From JAAXHB01 sp965214945 (GTDB taxonomy: Bacteria > Actinomycetota > Acidimicrobiia > Acidimicrobiales > Aldehydirespiratoraceae): a stretch of 64,000 nucleotides of DNA. Both the position numbers and the translations under genes were made by a program. Positions 56,569 through 64,000 of this stretch are shown here, in pieces (the first letter of the stretch is position 1; each line of letters opens with the position of its first letter). Where the stretch lies: NCBI GenBank assembly GCA_965214945.1, contig OZ244029.1, forward strand, positions 2,232,001-2,296,000, read 5' to 3'. Under the pieces are notes generated by a model. It was not told the DNA's origin and ran no database searches. It saw nothing but the letters and a program-made list of their open reading frames with translations.

Positions 56569-58491
56569 ATGTGCTTCAAGAACCTTCCTATCACCTTCGA
56601 CGCCAACGGGCGGGCGCGCCTCGCCGACGGAGTCGCCGACCCTTACGCGGTGGCTGTGGCCGAGCCTCGCGACTATGTCCGCAGCGCCACGGCCCGTTCC
56701 AGTGTCGGGGCTCTAGCCGCGCCGCCCCGACTGCGGGAGTGGAGCATCGACCCGGTTACCCGGGTGGCCGGCGCGCTCGCCGTTCACACCGTGCTCGATC
56801 TCGAGACCCGCACCGCTGTGGACGCCCACTCGATGGCCATGCTGTTCCGGGGCTACGAGATCATCTTGCAGGGCCGGGATCCGCGGGACGCTATCGACAT
56901 TTCCTCGCGCGCCTGCGGGGTTTGCGGCGGCGTGCACGCCACGGTTTCTTCTCTGGCCATCGAGATGGCCTTCGGGGTGGCGGCCCCGCCTTTGGGCACC
57001 TGCGTTCGGAATCTGGGCGAGGTGGCCGAGATGTTCTACGACCACCCGCTGCACCTGGGCCTTCTGGCCGGGCCCGATTACTCGACCGCCATCGTGTCGG
57101 TGACCAACCCCGAGCTGGTCGAGCGCGCCGAGAGGACTCTCGCCCCCCACGCGGAGGTTCACGGCTACCGGACGATCAAGGATCTAATGGACGGGCTCAA
57201 CCCGCTCGAGGGCTCGATCTACCTTGAATCCCTCACTTACACCCGCATCGCGCGCACGATGTGCACCCTGATGTACGGCAAGTACCCGCACCCGTCCACC
57301 TTGGTGCCCGGCGGCGTGTCCACGACGGTCAGTACGTCCACGTTCAACGAGTACTACGCCAACTTGGGCAAGATCTTCGACTACGCCAAGCGCCTGGCGG
57401 GGATCTGGGACGACATCTGCGACTTCTTCCTGTCCGCCGACCCGCGCTACTCAGATGTCGGCCTGCGTCCGGCGAACCTGATCCAGACCGGGATATGGGA
57501 CGACCCCGACGTCTACGACGCCACCTACGCCAACATCGATGCGTGGGGCCATGCGCGCTTCTCCGCGCCGGGCATCATCAAAGACGGCGAGCTGGTCACG
57601 ACGAAGATCACCGAGATCAACATGGGCATCGAGGAGTTCGTCGAGCACTCCTACTACGAGGACTGGACCAGGGGCTCCAACGGGTCGAACGGCTCCAGCG
57701 GGTCGAACGGGAGCGGGCCGCGCTTCACCGCCGATGAGCTCGGAAACCCGCTGTCTCCTTACCACGCCTGGAACAAGGAGACGATCCCCCGCCCGGAGGG
57801 CAAGAACTTCAAAGAGAAGTACTCCTGGGCCACCGCGCCCAGATGGGATCGCACCTCGATGGAGACCGGCGTGTACGGGCGCATGTGGACAACGGCCATG
57901 GCCCAGCAGCTTCCCGACAACCCCTACATCGAGGCCACCGGCGACGGGCTGCGGATCCTGCTTCCCGCGCACGACCTCCCCGAGACCGAGCTGGAGTGGA
58001 AGATCCCGGCCAAGCTGAACGCCTTCGAGCGCAACCGGGGCAGGGCCTACGGCGTGGGCTTCACCGCCGCCATCGGCATGATCTGCCTGATGCAGGCCTT
58101 CGAGTGCTGGCGCAAGGGCGAGACCAGAGTCTCAACGCCGTTCAAGGTCCCCCGCGATGAGCGCGTGTCTATGGGGATATGGGAAGCCGGCCGTGGCTAC
58201 CTGACCCATCACATGCACATGGACAACGGCCGGCTGCTCAACTACCAGATCAACACTCCTTCCACCTGGAACGCCTCCCCACGAGACCCCTTCGGTAATC
58301 CGGGCCCGTATGAGGAGGCCATTGTCGGCACTCCGCTGCTGGAAAGCGTCGCCGACGACGACATCAAGGGCATCGACATCCTGCGGACCATCCGCAGCTT
58401 CGATCCCTGCATGCCGTGCACGACGCACATGGACACCGGTCGGGGTGTGATCACCCGCGAGGTCAACTCCTGCGGCTGCACTCTGGAGTGA
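56569..58491 (+). CDS. hhyL: [NiFe]-hydrogenase large subunit, group 1h-like
   Basis: 640 residues. The L1 motif is RACGVCGGVH with C116, C119 and H123; the L2 motif DPCMPCTTH has C614, C617 and H620. These four Cys hold the NiFe(CN)2CO centre. The 20 residues after H620 would be removed by a maturation protease once nickel is in. EEFVEHSYYEDW, PLSPYHAWNKET and APRWDRTSMETG are typical of group 1h enzymes that scavenge atmospheric H2. A Gly/Ser/Asn linker (SNGSNGSSGSNGSG) is inserted near residue 370. The TGC codons at the active site are all Cys, so it is not an NiFeSe enzyme. Confidence 0.96.
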   Translation: MCFKNLPITFDANGRARLADGVADPYAVAVAEPRDYVRSATARSSVGALAAPPRLREWSIDPVTRVAGALAVHTVLDLETRTAVDAHSMAMLFRGYEIILQGRDPRDAIDISSRACGVCGGVHATVSSLAIEMAFGVAAPPLGTCVRNLGEVAEMFYDHPLHLGLLAGPDYSTAIVSVTNPELVERAERTLAPHAEVHGYRTIKDLMDGLNPLEGSIYLESLTYTRIARTMCTLMYGKYPHPSTLVPGGVSTTVSTSTFNEYYANLGKIFDYAKRLAGIWDDICDFFLSADPRYSDVGLRPANLIQTGIWDDPDVYDATYANIDAWGHARFSAPGIIKDGELVTTKITEINMGIEEFVEHSYYEDWTRGSNGSNGSSGSNGSGPRFTADELGNPLSPYHAWNKETIPRPEGKNFKEKYSWATAPRWDRTSMETGVYGRMWTTAMAQQLPDNPYIEATGDGLRILLPAHDLPETELEWKIPAKLNAFERNRGRAYGVGFTAAIGMICLMQAFECWRKGETRVSTPFKVPRDERVSMGIWEAGRGYLTHHMHMDNGRLLNYQINTPSTWNASPRDPFGNPGPYEEAIVGTPLLESVADDDIKGIDILRTIRSFDPCMPCTTHMDTGRGVITREVNSCGCTLE

Positions 58492-59099
58492 GCGCAGCGC
58501 AAACCGACAGGCCCTCTAGGGGGTCGCTCGCCGGAGACGGCGACTCGGAGCCAAATTCGGCTTTGGACAGGCTCCTCGGCTCGAGTGCCCTTCTCGGGCC
58601 CTCAGCCGAGCAGGGGCCGGGCTGCACACTGGTGGGAGGGGTCGGGCTGCCATGGCTTCGCGACCTGGACTTTGGCACCAATTGGCTGGCCCGGGCCGCG
58701 TCGTGGCCATGGCCCGAAAGGGTGGTTCTGGAAGACCTTTCGTACGGGGCGCACCGGGTGATGCACCGGCTGCAAGAACTCGAGCCCTTCCGGGTGGTGC
58801 TGATCGGCTGTACGCCCCGCGGCGGCGACCCGCCAGGCACGGTTCGCCGCTACTCACTGGCCGAAACTCCCGCCGCCGGCCCCAAGGAAGTGCAAGAGCG
58901 CCTGTCCGAGGCCGTCGGCGGCATCATCGACCTCGACCACACCATCGCCGTCTGCCGTCACTGGGGCGCGCTCCCCGCCGACACGGTGGTCATCGAGGTG
59001 GAACCCGCCGAGAGCCAGTTCGGGTTGGGCTTCTCGCGGCCCGTGGAGCGCGCAGTGGACACGGTCTTGACGATGGTGCTCGACGAGGTGAGCCGATGA
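58488..59099 (+). CDS. Degenerate M52 hydrogenase maturation protease-like protein
   Basis: 203 residues from GTG 58488, overlapping the hhyL stop. After a polar 45-residue leader, TLVGGVGLPWLRDLDFGTNW takes the place of the GxGNxLxxDDGxG nickel-sensing loop of M52 endopeptidases. LEDLSYGAHRVMHRLQE and VVLIGCTPRGGDPPGTVRRY, then VIEVEPAESQFGLGFSRPVE, follow the M52 pattern (the last matches the family's E-P-x-x-x-x-G-LGLS segment). Asp residues are partly kept (RDLD), so it may be active or a regulatory paralogue of the intact protease at 60272. Confidence 0.75.
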   Translation: MSAAQTDRPSRGSLAGDGDSEPNSALDRLLGSSALLGPSAEQGPGCTLVGGVGLPWLRDLDFGTNWLARAASWPWPERVVLEDLSYGAHRVMHRLQELEPFRVVLIGCTPRGGDPPGTVRRYSLAETPAAGPKEVQERLSEAVGGIIDLDHTIAVCRHWGALPADTVVIEVEPAESQFGLGFSRPVERAVDTVLTMVLDEVSR

Positions 59100-59698
59100 A
59101 CGACGAGGTGACTCGACGAGGTGAGCCGATGAACGACGACGGGCTCGCCTACGCCGACATCCTGGCCCATGTGGGAAATCGGGCCGAGCGTCTGCTGGAG
59201 CACCCCGACCCGGACGTGCGAGCAGATGCGGAAGAGGCGCTCGACTGGCTCGACGCCTACCACCGGGAGGGCCTGGGCCGACTGGTCGAGATGGTGCGCC
59301 GGTGGCGAGGCGAGCTCTTCTTGGAGCAGGCGGCCTTGGACCCGGTAGTGGGTGAGCTACTCGACACGTACAGCCTGGGAGTTGACGTCGACAGCGCCGC
59401 CATCGACCGCGTGGTTCAGATGGCGCTGGACGAAGTACGCCCCTATGTCAGCTCCCACGGCGGCGAACTCGAGGTGGTCTCAGTCGACGACGGCGTGGTC
59501 GGGCTTCGCATGCACGGCCACTGCGACGGCTGCACCGCGGCGGGCGACACCATCGCCAACCGCGTGGAGGTGGCCCTGCGCGAGCACTGGATCGACTTTC
59601 GCCGGGTCGAGGTCGAAGAGGCCACCCGACCGCCGCACCCGCCGCCGGCCCCAGGCAGGGTGGTGACCGGTCTGGATATCGGCCCGGGCCGCGTATGA
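59096..59698 (+). CDS. NifU-like Fe-S scaffold domain protein
   Basis: 200 residues from ATG 59096 (189 from ATG 59129). A 33-base tandem duplication carries both the ATG and its GAGGTGAG site, giving two in-frame starts. An acidic helical N-terminal half (about 10-90) precedes the NifU C-terminal domain: VRPYVSSHGGELEVVSVDDG with CDGC (CxxC) and TIANRVEVALREHW. Such domains carry a labile 4Fe-4S or 2Fe-2S cluster to apoproteins. Within the hydrogenase operon it probably supplies clusters to the small subunit. Confidence 0.88.
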   Translation: MNDEVTRRGEPMNDDGLAYADILAHVGNRAERLLEHPDPDVRADAEEALDWLDAYHREGLGRLVEMVRRWRGELFLEQAALDPVVGELLDTYSLGVDVDSAAIDRVVQMALDEVRPYVSSHGGELEVVSVDDGVVGLRMHGHCDGCTAAGDTIANRVEVALREHWIDFRRVEVEEATRPPHPPPAPGRVVTGLDIGPGRV

Positions 59699-60216
59699 GA
59701 CCGGCCTCAGACGACGTCGCTGATCTCTGCTTCACGGCCCGGGCGCTGGCTCAAACCCATCCGCTGACCGAGGAGGCCCACCGTTACCGCCAGCGGTGCT
59801 TCGAGGCGGAGCGGGTTCGCCAACCGGTGTCTGAGCTGGCCGACTGGGCCGCCACAGCTTTGCTGGTGGGCTACTGCTTGCGCCGAGCCGAGGAGCGTCG
59901 GGCAGGTCGGGCCGGAGGTTTGAGCGGCTCCGTCGGATCTGCCGGCACCGCTGATTTTGCCGTTGCGGTCGCCGACATCAGCGATTCGCTGCGCGCCGGC
60001 AACGCGGAGGAGGTGACCCTGCTTGCGTCGCCGTTCACAATCTCGGCCCTCGACCGGATCATCGCCACCGAACTCGACAAGCGCAGGGAGCATCTGCGGG
60101 AGCAGCTCGACGACCGGCAGTGGTCGGAGCTGCAGGAGTACATCGCCTGGTGGGTTGTCCACGGTTACAGCACCAGGGCAGCCGAGACCTTCGCTGCGCG
60201 CCCCAGCGCTCCATGA
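59695..60216 (+). CDS. Hydrogenase-operon hypothetical protein
   Basis: 173 residues, ATG overlapping the NifU-like stop. Helical, soluble: LTEEAHRYRQRCFEAERVRQ, ADWAATALLVGYCLRRAEER, LDRIIATELDKRREHLREQL, then DRQWSELQEYIAWWVVHGYS. A Gly/Ser-rich link (about 68-85) separates two helical halves. No family recognised with confidence, but comparable helical proteins accompany group 1h operons. It may be an assembly chaperone. Confidence 0.7.
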   Translation: MRPASDDVADLCFTARALAQTHPLTEEAHRYRQRCFEAERVRQPVSELADWAATALLVGYCLRRAEERRAGRAGGLSGSVGSAGTADFAVAVADISDSLRAGNAEEVTLLASPFTISALDRIIATELDKRREHLREQLDDRQWSELQEYIAWWVVHGYSTRAAETFAARPSAP

Positions 60217-60271
60217 CCCCGGGCGGTGTGAGTTCGGGCGCCGTGACTCCGGGCGGCGCGAGTTCGGCACC

Positions 60272-60775
60272 ATGGCGGGTTGCGAACCGCGGGTGCTGAT
60301 CGTCGGTGTGGGCAACCTCTTGCACACCGACGACGGCTTCGGGGTTGAAGTAGCCCGCAGCCTGGCCCGTCGGGCACTGCCGCCTTTTGTGGAGGTGGCA
60401 GAGACCGGCATAGGCGGCATCCACATGGTCCACGAGCTGATGACCGGCTACGACGTGCTGATTGTCGTCGACACGGTCGACCGGGATCGGCCCCCGGGCA
60501 CGGTGATGGTCATCGAAGCCGAGGTGGACGACGTCACCGATTGGGCCCCTGATGCCCGTTACGACCTTCTGGCCGACATGCATCTGGCCACCCCGGAGCG
60601 GGCCCTCATGATGGCTCGCGCCGTGGGCGTGCTGCCGGAGCGCACCGTCATTGTCGGCTGCCAGCCCCTCGACGCTGGCGCTTTGGGCATCGGCCTCACC
60701 AAAGAGGTGGCCGACGCTGTGGAAACAGCCACCGCCGAGATCGAGCGCTTCCTCGCTCAGATCTGCAACCCATGA
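60272..60775 (+). CDS. Hydrogenase maturation endopeptidase (M52, HyaD/HupD-like)
   Basis: 167 residues from ATG 60272. LIVGVGNLLHTDDGFGVEVAR carries the nickel-sensing Asp residues of the GxGNxLxxDDGxG loop, with VEVAETGIGGIHMVHELM, LIVVDTVDRDRPPGTVMVI and the His in DLLADMHLATPERAL. It should clip the 20-residue tail from the large subunit after nickel insertion. The 55 bases before the start contain a duplicated CCGGGCGG...GAGTTCGG element. The next gene overlaps by 4 bases. Confidence 0.92.
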   Translation: MAGCEPRVLIVGVGNLLHTDDGFGVEVARSLARRALPPFVEVAETGIGGIHMVHELMTGYDVLIVVDTVDRDRPPGTVMVIEAEVDDVTDWAPDARYDLLADMHLATPERALMMARAVGVLPERTVIVGCQPLDAGALGIGLTKEVADAVETATAEIERFLAQICNP

Positions 60776-62067
60776 GCTTGGAGCAGCTCGAGTCCGAACT
60801 GGCCCGTCGCCGCGAGGGGCGCGACCCCGACCGGTGGGCGGCCGCCGCCTACCGGGTGGCCGTGGCGCGCAGCGAATCCGCCACCGGTCGGGAGCAGCTC
60901 ACGGAGGCCCTGGACCTGCTCGACCGAGCCGGGCGCATCCTGACGGAGACGCGGTCTCCGCTTGAACACGCCCGCATCCTCACCGTTGCAGCCAACTGCC
61001 ATCGTCGGCTGGGACGGCCGGATCGGGCGGCGCCGCTCTTTGAGAGAGCCGCGCATCTGATCGAGGCTCGAGCAACTCCCAACGAAACGGCTGCCGCTCT
61101 GGTCAACTCAGGTCTGGCCCTGACCGAGGCCGGCCATGCGCCCCGAGCCGTCGAGCGGCTCGACCGCGCTTTGGTGGTGCTCGCCGGTGACTCCGACGGC
61201 GAAGCCTCCAGGGTCAGGACCGCTGCGCTGATCAACCGTGCTCAGGCCCGCCAGTCGATCGGCGGCGACCGGGAAATCGAGGCCGCTATCGCCGACTACG
61301 CCGAGGCCGTCGCATGCTCCGAAGAGGACACCCCGCAGCGCGCCATGGCGTTGCACGGCCTGGGCGCCGCCATTTTGGAGACGATCAGCAGGGATCGCCC
61401 TGCCGGGTCTTCATGGTCGGCCGAAGACGCGATCGCCGCCTTCCACCGGGCGCTGCGGATCCTGACGCCGAAAGCGTTTCCCTTCCAGCACGCCATCGCC
61501 CGGCACAGCCTCGCCGTTGCCTACGAACGGCGGAGCCGACCAGGGGACACGGCCCGAGCCGTGAACAGCGTCGAGGCGGCAATGACCATGCTCGACCCGC
61601 GCCTTCACTCCGCTCAGTGGCAGTCCGCGGCGGCGACCCTGTCGCGGCTGGAGAACGCCTCAGAGACGGGCGGCGGCGCCCGATGGCGTATAGGCCGCGT
61701 CGTGTCGCTGATGTCGACCACCACGGCCGCTGAGACGACAGCGCTGCTGAGGGAGCGGCTCGTTCGCCTGGCGGGATGGCCCGAACTGCGACGGCGCAGA
61801 GAGCTTGACCTGCTGTCCACAGCCTTAACGGAACTGGGAGTTGCGAACTACCAAAAGGTGATGCGGTCGATGATCCCGGTGCTGATGGAGCTGCCCGATC
61901 CGGTGCTGGACTCCGCGTGCCGATCGTTGTGCGAGGCCCATCGGGGCACCGCGACGCCCTCAGACTTCGACCGCGCGTTGGATGAGGTCATCCACGACTT
62001 GCTGTTCGGCCCGCAGCGAGTGCGGGTCAGAGACCTTCTGGAAGCGAACGGATGGATCAGACCTTGA
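60772..62067 (+). CDS. Tetratricopeptide-like repeat protein
   Basis: 431 residues, ATG overlapping the protease stop. Repeated helix pairs of TPR type: EALDLLDRAGRILTETRSPL, RARILTVAANCHRRLGRPDRAA-like, ALVNSGLALTEAGHAPRAVE, ALINRAQARQ and AIARHSLAVAYERRS. The C-terminal 90 residues (ELGVANYQKVMRSMIPVL onward) form a separate helical region. Probably a protein-protein scaffold in hydrogenase assembly. TPR-type proteins are frequent in group 1h operons. Confidence 0.75.
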   Translation: MSLEQLESELARRREGRDPDRWAAAAYRVAVARSESATGREQLTEALDLLDRAGRILTETRSPLEHARILTVAANCHRRLGRPDRAAPLFERAAHLIEARATPNETAAALVNSGLALTEAGHAPRAVERLDRALVVLAGDSDGEASRVRTAALINRAQARQSIGGDREIEAAIADYAEAVACSEEDTPQRAMALHGLGAAILETISRDRPAGSSWSAEDAIAAFHRALRILTPKAFPFQHAIARHSLAVAYERRSRPGDTARAVNSVEAAMTMLDPRLHSAQWQSAAATLSRLENASETGGGARWRIGRVVSLMSTTTAAETTALLRERLVRLAGWPELRRRRELDLLSTALTELGVANYQKVMRSMIPVLMELPDPVLDSACRSLCEAHRGTATPSDFDRALDEVIHDLLFGPQRVRVRDLLEANGWIRP

Positions 62068-62501
62068 GCCATCCGACCGGCGCGTCGGACGCGGCACGCC
62101 GTTTCTTGCGTGCCATCGTGTGGGGTGAGCACACGACTGTGTGGGCGCTGCTGAGCCGCAAGGGCCGGTCCACTGCCCTGTCGGTGGCTTTGGGAAACGG
62201 CCTCGACCGGGTCGTGGCCGCCCGCATCGGCGACGGGCGCGCCGAGCCGGTGGAGCTTGACGAGTTCCTGCGCAGCCTGCTGGCCGGGCTGCGCAGGGAC
62301 ATGCGCAGCGTGGACGTCGACAACGTGACCGTGGCCGGGCGCTCAAGGCCAGGCGCTGGCGGATCGGTGATCGTCGACCTGGAGTCGCCCTCGAGGCTGC
62401 CGGGCACCGCCGGATGGCCGGCCGGTCACCTGGAGCTGAGCCCGGATCCGGACGGAGGCTGGGTTGTCGATCGCCTTCACCCCAGGCTGGCCGGCCCGTG
62501 A
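62052..62501 (+). CDS. Hydrogenase-operon hypothetical protein (NTF2-like candidate)
   Basis: 149 residues; starts 16 bases before the end of the TPR gene. DAARRFLRAIVWGEHTTVWALLSRKGRSTAL is compatible with the first helices of an NTF2-like or DUF-type fold, and VIVDLESPSRLP and WVVDRLHPRLAG with a terminal beta sheet. No Cys/His metal site. The function is unknown, and the fold assignment is weak. Confidence 0.65.
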   Translation: MDQTLSHPTGASDAARRFLRAIVWGEHTTVWALLSRKGRSTALSVALGNGLDRVVAARIGDGRAEPVELDEFLRSLLAGLRRDMRSVDVDNVTVAGRSRPGAGGSVIVDLESPSRLPGTAGWPAGHLELSPDPDGGWVVDRLHPRLAGP

Positions 62502-63187
62502 CGTCCGAACTCCGCCGCGTTCGGGTGGCGGTCTCAGTTGAAGCCCTGATGCACCAGTGGGCCCGCCAGCGCGCCGCCCCAGCCGGATTCGCGCTGGCGG
62601 TGGACACCGAGATCGCGGCCCGGATTCGAGGGGGGGTCGAATGGAAAGCCGCCGACGCCAAAGCGGTCGCCGTCCTGGCCCGGCCCGTGACCCTCGAACC
62701 GTCCAACCGTGATCTCGCCTGGCTAGCAGCGAGCCTCGCAGCCGCCCGCGCACATCACCGGCCAGGGGGACCTGAAGTCGGGTGTGTCTGGCCCGACACG
62801 GTGGAAGGCGGCCCCGGCGGCCGTACCCGGGTGGTGACGGGCGCGGTCTGCGCCCTGGCCTCCGGACGGGTGGACTACGCCATTCTCGTCGTCCGCTTCA
62901 GGCCGACCGGCGCCATCGACCCGCCGCTCGACGCGACCGCCCTTGTTGAGCAGTTGCGACGGGCGGCCGGCATGCTGGACGAGCCGACCGGACTGGTCAA
63001 CGCCTACAACCGCCGGTTCACAGCGATCGGGCGCACCGTGGCGGTGTCGCTTCTTCCGCACGGCACCACCCGCGGGTCGGTGCGGGGCGCAGCACCCGAC
63101 GGCCGGCTCGAGATCGAATCGCCGACCGGCTTGCGTGAGCGCATCGCGGTGTCGTCGTTTGCGTCACTGCGCCTACTCGAGGAGTGA
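62498..63187 (+). CDS. Biotin-protein-ligase-like protein
   Basis: 229 residues from GTG 62498 overlapping the previous stop (GTGA). The middle resembles the BPL/LplA catalytic fold (VDTEIAARIRGGVEWKAADA, RVVTGAVCALASGRVDYAIL). The C-terminal 60 residues fit the BirA C-terminal domain: VNAYNRRFTAIGRTVAVSLL, then TRGSVRGAAPDGRLEIESPTG. The catalytic GRGRxG-type loop of true biotin ligases is not obvious (GGPGGRTR instead), so activity is doubtful. As the last operon gene it may be a hydrogenase-specific ligase relative. Confidence 0.65.
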   Translation: MTSELRRVRVAVSVEALMHQWARQRAAPAGFALAVDTEIAARIRGGVEWKAADAKAVAVLARPVTLEPSNRDLAWLAASLAAARAHHRPGGPEVGCVWPDTVEGGPGGRTRVVTGAVCALASGRVDYAILVVRFRPTGAIDPPLDATALVEQLRRAAGMLDEPTGLVNAYNRRFTAIGRTVAVSLLPHGTTRGSVRGAAPDGRLEIESPTGLRERIAVSSFASLRLLEE

Positions 63188-63231
63188 CCCGTCCTGCCAA
63201 CGTCGAGTTCAGCAGTCGGTAGGTGTCAGGT

Positions 63232-64000
63232 TCAGAAGTCGGTGGGTACGCCGCCGGCTGCTATGCGTGAGTCGACGAAGTCATCGAGTTCGGCTCGCAC
63301 ATCGTCGGGCAGCTTCGGCGGACGGTGCTGTCGCAGCAGCTCACCCACCAAGCGCTCGGCGCGGTCAACGGCGGTGGGCGAGCCGGCGTCTCGCCAGGTC
63401 TCAAAGTTGCGCCAGTCCGACACCATCGGCGCGAAGAACGCGTCGCGATAGCGCTGCCGTGTGTGAGCGGCGCCGAAGAAATGCCCGCCGGGGCCGACCT
63501 CGGCTATGGCCTCGACCGCCAGGGACGCCTCGTCGACGACCGGAGGCGCCAGGAAGGCAGCCACCATGTTGAGCAGGTCAGCGTCGATCACAGTCTTTTC
63601 GTATGAGGCGCAGAGGCCGCCCTCCATCCACCCGGCCCCGTGGTACACCAGGTTGGCGCCGCCCATCACCGCGCCCCACAGCGAGAAGACGCTCTCCCAG
63701 GCGGATTGGGCGTCCACGGCGTTGGCGGCGCACGCATTCGAGGAGCGGTAGGGCAGCCCGTAGCGGCGGGCGAGCTGACCGCCGAGCATCGCCGCCTGCA
63801 TGTATTCGGGCGTTCCGAACGCGGGCGAGCCCGAGCGCATGTCCACGTTGGAGGTGAAGCCTCCGTACATCACCGGCGCGCCAGGCCGCACCAGCTGCGT
63901 GAGTGCGATACCGGCGAGCGCTTCGGCGTTCTGCTGCACCACCGCCCCGGCGACAGTGATCGGGGCCATCGCCCCGGCCAGGGTGAACGGCGTGACGATG
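63232..64000 (-). CDS. MttB-family methyltransferase, C-terminal part (continues beyond window)
   Basis: 256 codons reach the right edge with no start yet. IVTPFTLAGAMAPITVAGAV, GAPVMYGGFTSNVDMRSGSP, GVNLVYHGAGWMEGGL-like and EVGPGGHFFGAAHTRQRY match the second half of MttB-superfamily enzymes and parallel the copy at 24433-26004. No amber codon is visible in this half. Substrate unknown; glycine betaine-type quaternary amines fit the neighbourhood. Confidence 0.87.
   Translation of the reverse strand, partial: IVTPFTLAGAMAPITVAGAVVQQNAEALAGIALTQLVRPGAPVMYGGFTSNVDMRSGSPAFGTPEYMQAAMLGGQLARRYGLPYRSSNACAANAVDAQSAWESVFSLWGAVMGGANLVYHGAGWMEGGLCASYEKTVIDADLLNMVAAFLAPPVVDEASLAVEAIAEVGPGGHFFGAAHTRQRYRDAFFAPMVSDWRNFETWRDAGSPTAVDRAERLVGELLRQHRPPKLPDDVRAELDDFVDSRIAAGGVPTDF

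Noticed and set aside
56569..58491. NiFeSe hydrogenase (Sec at the active site)
   Set aside because: All four active-site codons are Cys; no in-frame TGA occurs in the large subunit.

Overview
The window is high-GC, densely packed bacterial DNA with many GTG and TTG starts and ATGA/GTGA stop-start overlaps. A septum-formation-type lipoprotein, a group 1h-type hydrogenase and repeated MttB/DUF1638 one-carbon genes suggest an aerobic or facultative actinobacterium, possibly of the Acidimicrobiia. The taxonomy is inference; there is no rRNA or tRNA gene in the window to anchor it.

Layout. 0-4.4 kb: an ABC sugar-type uptake operon (permease, binding lipoprotein, TIM-barrel isomerase) diverging from a LacI-family regulator with a palindromic operator. 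4.4-10.1 kb: a ferritin-like diiron protein, RtcB RNA ligase, acyl-CoA synthetase and a membrane protein. 10.1-14 kb: a McrBC defence pair surrounded by imperfect direct repeats. 14-19.2 kb: SRPBCC protein, lipoprotein, NUDIX hydrolase, leucyl-tRNA synthetase. 19.4-26 kb: a corrinoid one-carbon operon (corrinoid protein, DUF1638, PF13769-type small protein, pterin-dependent methyltransferase, ASKHA reactivase, MttB). 26-37.1 kb: transporters and metabolic genes including a GMC (choline-dehydrogenase-like) oxidase, a dimethylglycine/sarcosine dehydrogenase-like flavoprotein and a Rieske oxygenase. Together these look like choline/betaine/N-methyl-compound breakdown feeding methyl groups into folate. 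37.3-42 kb: a His-rich CDF metal transporter translationally coupled to a nickel/peptide-type ABC system.

42-63.2 kb is a large [NiFe]-hydrogenase locus. The structural genes (55.3-58.5 kb) closely resemble group 1h high-affinity uptake hydrogenases. They are followed by two M52-type proteins, a NifU-like protein, a TPR-like protein and a biotin-ligase-like protein. A divergent operon carries HypC, HypD, HypE, a SIS-domain protein, a PadR regulator, a Cys/His-tailed protein and small single-helix membrane proteins. HypF lies farther left. HypA and HypB are not in the window. Instead there are four CooC/MinD-type ATPases, the family that inserts nickel into CO dehydrogenase.

The most striking observation is in one of these ATPases (43756..44505, minus strand). 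Its coding sequence is continuous except for two in-frame TGA codons, at exactly the place where its paralogues carry the metal-binding CxC motif (TGA-CCT-TGA), and a strong hairpin of bacterial SECIS geometry follows. The simplest reading is a selenoprotein nickel-insertase with a Sec-x-Sec (UxU) site. The end of the window holds part of a second MttB-family methyltransferase.
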